9,076 nucleotides of DNA, taken from AC-32 sp046726435 (GTDB lineage: Bacteria > Actinomycetota > Thermoleophilia > Gaiellales > Gaiellaceae). Below are positions 5,745 to 9,076 of the stretch, piece after piece (positions within the stretch are counted from its first letter, which is position 1; each line of letters opens with the position of its first letter). A program made the translations under genes and the position numbers. The stretch is taken from positions 1 through 9,076 of the forward strand of contig JBKPAM010000081.1 in NCBI GenBank assembly GCA_046726435.1. The letters run 5' to 3'. A model generated the notes under the pieces. That model saw only the letters and a list, made by a program, of their open reading frames with translations, made no database searches and was not told the origin of the DNA.

Positions 5745-7014
5745 GCTCCCTCCTCTCGGACACAACGTGGGGCGAGGGCCGTTCCAGCGGGACGTAGCGG
5801 CGGAGAATGCGGTCGCTCAGAAGGCCCAGGCAGCTCAGGTTCGGAAAGCCCGGCCCCTGGGCGAGCCCGGCCAGCACCGGAAGGTGGAGCGGCGGGCTCA
5901 CGCCGGCGATCGAGAGATCGACGTCGATGCGGCCTTCTGGCGCGGCTCCGTCAAGCGCCTCCTCGAGCCGGCCGCGCGCTTCGGCGTCGAGCAGCTGTTC
6001 GAACCAGCGACCGTTGAACCCGATCGCAACGACGACAAGGTCGTAGGCCACGCGCTCCACCTCGTCGCCGTACTCGATCGTCACGATCACCTGACGATCG
6101 CCCGCTTCGATCGACGCTGCCCGTCCGGCCAGGGTACGGAAGCCCCGCGATTGCCGCAGGGTCGCCTCGGCCTGCAGCGAGAACACGCCGCGGTCCGTTC
6201 GCTCGAGGAACTCACGGCGGTGCCACTCCGCCAGTCGTGACCACTCGCCGGGGTCGGAATAGAACCGGTTCTCGTCGTAGCTCTCGCCGCGCGAGTAGAG
6301 GACTCCGCGGCTGGTCAGAACGTCGACGGTCGATCTTCTGTGCGCCTTCTTCAGGAGGCTGATGACGACCGAGGCCGCCGTCTCCCCGCTGCCGATGACG
6401 CACACGCTCTGGGCAATGCCCTTCTTGAGCATCCGTTCGTGGAGCCAGTAGTTCCGCCCGTCGAGCACGCGGGGGTGGTCGTGCGGCTGACCGGCCACCG
6501 TGATCGGTGGTCCGCTCCCGGTGATGACAACGCCCTCGGCGTTGACGGCCTCACCCGGCTCGATCCTCAGCGTCCAGGACCCGTTCTCGCCGACCTCGAG
6601 CCCCACGACCTCGCCACGGACGATCTCGGCCTCGGCTCGCTCGGCGACGTCGCACAAGTACGCGCTCCACTGGCGATGCGTGGGGCGCAGCCGGCCGCGA
6701 TCGACCCAGTCGGCGTAGGCGCCGCGCTCCGTTAGGTGCCGCTGCCAGCTGTAGCTCGCCATCGCCGCGGTGACAGCAGACGACGCCGATCCCCAGCTGG
6801 CTGCGTACGGGAAGCCAACGTCCTTCTCTGGTGGCGTTCCGAGCGGCAAGAGGCCGCTGGTGTAGCCCTGCTTTCCGCTCCAGTTCCCGGCGAGCGTGTT
6901 TCGGTCGACCAGGACCACGCGAGGCGCCTCCAAACCGGCCGCAGAGAGCGCACGCGCCTTGGCGGCGATCGCGATCCCCTTCGGCCCCGCCCCGACGACG
7001 GCCAAGGTCGGCAT
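5737..7014 (-). CDS. FAD/NADPH-dependent lysine N6-hydroxylase, MbtG-like
   Basis: A 425-aa class B flavin monooxygenase of the amine N-hydroxylase group (SidA/IucD/PvdA superfamily), closest by eye to mycobactin lysine N6-monooxygenase MbtG. The FAD site is VVGAGPKG (6-13). MbtG-type landmarks follow: PPEKDVGFPY (61-70), YSWQRHL (88-94), WVDRGRLRPTHRQWSAYL (103-120), NADPH site VIGSGETAAS (206-215), FYSDPGEW (251-258), ERTDRGVFS (271-279), the ATG-motif equivalent VVVAIGF (327-333), and the C-terminal block GLAQGPGFPNLSCLGLLSDR (383-402). The expected reaction is NADPH- and O2-dependent hydroxylation of the lysine side-chain amine, or of a related amine, as a metal-chelating hydroxamate precursor. 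A GTG lies just before the ATG; I use the ATG because a TATGCT box ends 6 nt upstream of it, implying a leaderless mRNA. The gene overlaps the ribbon-helix-helix gene by 8 nt and is divergent from the second cyclase-ATPase gene. No NRPS, acyltransferase or transport gene is present nearby. Substrate is inferred; confidence in the family is high. Confidence 0.88.
   Translation of the reverse strand: MPTLAVVGAGPKGIAIAAKARALSAAGLEAPRVVLVDRNTLAGNWSGKQGYTSGLLPLGTPPEKDVGFPYAASWGSASSAVTAAMASYSWQRHLTERGAYADWVDRGRLRPTHRQWSAYLCDVAERAEAEIVRGEVVGLEVGENGSWTLRIEPGEAVNAEGVVITGSGPPITVAGQPHDHPRVLDGRNYWLHERMLKKGIAQSVCVIGSGETAASVVISLLKKAHRRSTVDVLTSRGVLYSRGESYDENRFYSDPGEWSRLAEWHRREFLERTDRGVFSLQAEATLRQSRGFRTLAGRAASIEAGDRQVIVTIEYGDEVERVAYDLVVVAIGFNGRWFEQLLDAEARGRLEEALDGAAPEGRIDVDLSIAGVSPPLHLPVLAGLAQGPGFPNLSCLGLLSDRILRRYVPLERPSPHVVSERRELV
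5749..5754 (-). promoter_or_regulatory. Ribosome binding site for the ribbon-helix-helix gene, inside the hydroxylase gene
   Basis: AGGAGG on the minus strand lies within the last codons of the N-hydroxylase gene and 4 nt before the TTG at 5744. It supports the TTG start and translational coupling. Confidence 0.65.
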
Positions 7015-7020
7015 CACCCG

Positions 7021-7026
7021 AGCATA
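7021..7026 (-). promoter_or_regulatory. Putative -10 box of the N-hydroxylase gene (leaderless type)
   Basis: The minus strand reads TATGCT, a good actinobacterial -10 match, ending 6 nt before the ATG at 7014. The start codon has no Shine-Dalgarno, which fits leaderless transcription. No convincing -35 was found. Confidence 0.45.
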
Positions 7027-7067
7027 GTCCCGAGCCGAGCCTTCGCGACCAGCCGCCGGGCCCCGCC

Positions 7068-7073
7068 TACACT
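7068..7073 (+). promoter_or_regulatory. Putative -10 box of the right-hand cyclase-ATPase gene
   Basis: TACACT lies 9 nt before the ATG at 7083, which has no recognisable ribosome binding site. This could drive a leaderless or nearly leaderless transcript. It shares the 68-bp divergent region (7015-7082) with the N-hydroxylase promoter. Confidence 0.35.
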
Positions 7074-7082
7074 CGACCCGTC

Positions 7083-9076
7083 ATGACCGAGGCCCCGTCC
7101 GACAGCTTTACGTTCGTCTTCGCCGATCTCGAGTCGAGCACTCGTATGTGGGAGCGGTTTCCCGACGCGATGACCGGCGCGATGGAGCGTCACGACGCGA
7201 TCCTGCGGGCGGCCGTCGATGGCGCTCGAGGGACCGTCGTCAAGATCACGGGTGACGGGCTGATGGCCGTGTTCTCGTCGCCCTCCGACGGGGTGCTGGC
7301 GTGTCTCGAGGGGCAGCGCCGGTTGACCGAGGAGGCATGGGGCGAAACCGGCCCACTGCGTGTCCGAATGGGCATCCATGTCGGTCCTGCTCAGCAGCGG
7401 GCCGACGATTTCTTCGGCTCCTCCGTGAACCGCGCCGCCCGGATCATGGCCGCGGGCCACGGAGGACAGGTGCTCCTTTCTGCACCGGCCGCCGAGCTCG
7501 CGGAGGGTGACCTGCCCGCCGAGGCGAGCCTTCGCGACCTCGGCGAGCACCGGCTGAAGGACCTCTCTCGGCCCGAGCGGATCTTCCAGCTCGTCCATCC
7601 GGCGCTCCAGTTCGACTTTCCACCGCTCGTGACGCTCACGCAGCGGCCGAACAACCTTCCCGCCCAGACGTCGGAGTTCCTCGGCCGCGAAGCGCAGCTG
7701 GCCTCGCTCCGCGACCTGCTGGACGCGGACGGGGTCCGGCTGCTCACGCTCACCGGTCCCGGCGGCATCGGCAAGACCCGGCTGGCCCTCCAGGCGGCGG
7801 CGGACCAGATCGACCGGTTCGAGGGCGGTGTGTTCGTCATCGACGTGTCCTCGGTCCGGCAGCCGGCGACCGCGTTTGCGGCCATCGCCCGCTGCGTCGG
7901 CGTGAGCCAGCGAGGCGACGAGCCGCCGCTCGAGGCGTTGGCGCTCGAGCTGCGCGACAAGCACATGCTGCTGCTGATCGACAACCTCGAGCAGGTGGTG
8001 GCCGCTGCGGAAGGGATCGTCGATCTCCTCGAGCGGTGCTCTCGACTCAAGGTCCTCGTGACGAGCCGGGAAGCCCTGAGGGTGCGCGGCGAGCACCTCT
8101 TCCCGGTCCCACCACTGACGCTGCCCGACCAGCCTCTGGCGCAGGCCTCTGCCGACAGCGTCGCCGGGTACGAGGCCGTGCGCCTGTTCGTCGAACGCGC
8201 ACGCGAGGCAACCCCGGGCTTTGCTCTGACCGACGACAATGCGGCCGCTGTCCTGGAGAGTTGCGCGCGCCTGGATGGGCTGCCGCTCGCAATCGAGCTG
8301 GCTGCGGCGAGACTCACGCTGTTCTCGCCGGGTGAGCTGACCGAACGCCTCGAGGACCGCCTGCGGTTTCTCAGCGGCGGGCCGCGGGACCTGCCCACGA
8401 GGCAGCAGACGCTTCACAGCACGATTGCGTGGAGCTACGACCTGCTGGACACGGATGAGCGCGCGCTGTTCGCATTCGTCTCGCTGTTCTTCCCCGCGCG
8501 AGTCGAGACGGTCGAAGGAGTCGCCGCGCGGCTCGGGCAGCTCCGGGGCGTGGACGTCGTCGGCCGGCTCGCGTCGCTGGTCGACAAGAGCCTCGTCCGC
8601 AGCCTGAACGGCGATCGGCCTCGGCTGGAGATGTTCGACACGATCCGTGAGTACGCCGACGAACAGCGCGAGCGCAACCCGCAGCTCGGTCCAAGCGCGA
8701 GGCGGGCGCACGCCGAGTACTTCTCGGAGCTCGCCGCCGCCAGTGCCGCTCGTCTGCGCGGGCCCGCGCGAGACGAGACGCTCGACGCTCTCTCGTCGGA
8801 GCTCGGGAATCTCCTGGCGGCGTGGACTTTCTGGGTCGAGGCCGGAGACCTCGAGCACCTCCACGCGATGCTCGACCCGCTTTGGGCGCTCCTCGATGCG
8901 CGCGGCCGCTACCACGCGGCCGTCGAGCTGAGCGACGACCTGCTCCGGGTCCTCGCGACGGTCCCGCCCACCCCGGAACGGACGCACGAGGAGATCATGC
9001 TGCGCACGAGCCTCGCGCGGGGCCTGATGGCGATCCGGGGCTACACCGAAGAGGTGGAGCAGGCATACGCGCGCGC
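7083..9076 (+). CDS. Class III nucleotidyl cyclase fused to NB-ARC-type STAND ATPase and helical repeats, 3' end beyond window
   Basis: A cytoplasmic signalling protein of at least 664 aa, truncated by the right edge. Residues 8-170 form a class III cyclase domain with all key positions present: metal residues D15 (FVFADLESST) and D58 (KITGDGLMAVF), the purine-specifying K54 and D109, and N116/R120 in FGSSVNRAARI. It is therefore probably an active adenylate or guanylate cyclase. Then come FLGREAQLASL (199-209) and a STAND/NB-ARC ATPase: Walker A LTGPGGIGKTRLA (223-235), Walker B HMLLLIDNLEQV (294-305), VLVTSREALRVRGE (324-337), and GLPLAIELAAARL (399-411) as the GxP motif. From about 440 a winged-helix-like and then helical region begins (LHSTIAWSYDLL, FDTIREYA), as in AfsR/MalT-like proteins, and TPR-like helices follow to the edge. 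STAND ATPases are nucleotide switches gated by ligand binding to the repeats. The start is ATG 7083. It is divergent from the N-hydroxylase gene, so one may control the other; no evidence beyond position. Confidence 0.9.
   Translation, partial: MTEAPSDSFTFVFADLESSTRMWERFPDAMTGAMERHDAILRAAVDGARGTVVKITGDGLMAVFSSPSDGVLACLEGQRRLTEEAWGETGPLRVRMGIHVGPAQQRADDFFGSSVNRAARIMAAGHGGQVLLSAPAAELAEGDLPAEASLRDLGEHRLKDLSRPERIFQLVHPALQFDFPPLVTLTQRPNNLPAQTSEFLGREAQLASLRDLLDADGVRLLTLTGPGGIGKTRLALQAAADQIDRFEGGVFVIDVSSVRQPATAFAAIARCVGVSQRGDEPPLEALALELRDKHMLLLIDNLEQVVAAAEGIVDLLERCSRLKVLVTSREALRVRGEHLFPVPPLTLPDQPLAQASADSVAGYEAVRLFVERAREATPGFALTDDNAAAVLESCARLDGLPLAIELAAARLTLFSPGELTERLEDRLRFLSGGPRDLPTRQQTLHSTIAWSYDLLDTDERALFAFVSLFFPARVETVEGVAARLGQLRGVDVVGRLASLVDKSLVRSLNGDRPRLEMFDTIREYADEQRERNPQLGPSARRAHAEYFSELAAASAARLRGPARDETLDALSSELGNLLAAWTFWVEAGDLEHLHAMLDPLWALLDARGRYHAAVELSDDLLRVLATVPPTPERTHEEIMLRTSLARGLMAIRGYTEEVEQAYAR

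Noticed and set aside
5745..5765. An earlier start for the ribbon-helix-helix protein at 5765
   Set aside because: The added residues would be encoded by the ribosome binding site itself and deepen the overlap with the hydroxylase gene; TTG 5744 has correct spacing to AGGAGG.
7014..8987. A 657-codon minus-strand open frame opposite the right cyclase-ATPase gene
   Set aside because: It is antisense to a protein with clear cyclase and NB-ARC motifs, and its own translation has no recognisable domain.

Overview
The window is a GC-rich bacterial fragment with dense, short-spaced genes and almost no non-coding DNA. Several features suggest a deep-branching actinobacterium of the Thermoleophilia/Rubrobacter kind: strong GC bias at third codon positions, TTG starts, leaderless-looking promoters, cyclase-ATPase signalling giants, and a TreT trehalose synthase. 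This placement is an inference from gene content, not a phylogenetic test.

Left block (1-3007, minus strand). A HAD-IIA (NagD-like) phosphatase (3007-2204) is followed directly by a class III nucleotidyl cyclase fused to an AAA/STAND-type ATPase (2136-1), which runs off the left edge. The cyclase domain keeps its metal-binding Asp residues but lacks both purine-specifying residues. It also has no obvious start codon upstream of its first conserved motif.

Middle block (3076-5270, plus strand). Divergent from the phosphatase is a two-gene cassette: a GT4 trehalose glycosyltransferring synthase (TreT) and, 11 nt downstream, a cytoplasmic GH16-fold protein. In the GH16 protein the usual ExDxxE active-site motif reads E-I-C-V-C-E. 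The cassette probably handles trehalose or another glucan inside the cell. It converges on a tiny membrane-protein gene (5498-5325, minus), with a perfect inverted repeat in the last codons of that gene.

Right block (5562-9076). A flavin-dependent amine N-hydroxylase closely resembling mycobactin lysine N6-monooxygenase (MbtG) lies on the minus strand. It overlaps by 8 nt a 60-aa ribbon-helix-helix protein gene, so the two are translationally coupled. No other siderophore gene is visible. Divergent from the hydroxylase, across 68 bp, is a second cyclase-STAND ATPase-TPR protein of a different subfamily with a complete set of cyclase residues. It runs off the right edge.

Two large signalling ATPases therefore bracket a small metabolic region. 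The most unusual points are the Cys-substituted GH16 protein beside TreT, the orphan MbtG-like hydroxylase coupled to a ribbon-helix-helix protein, and the contrast between the degenerate and intact cyclase domains. No RNA gene, CRISPR array, insertion sequence or phage gene was seen.
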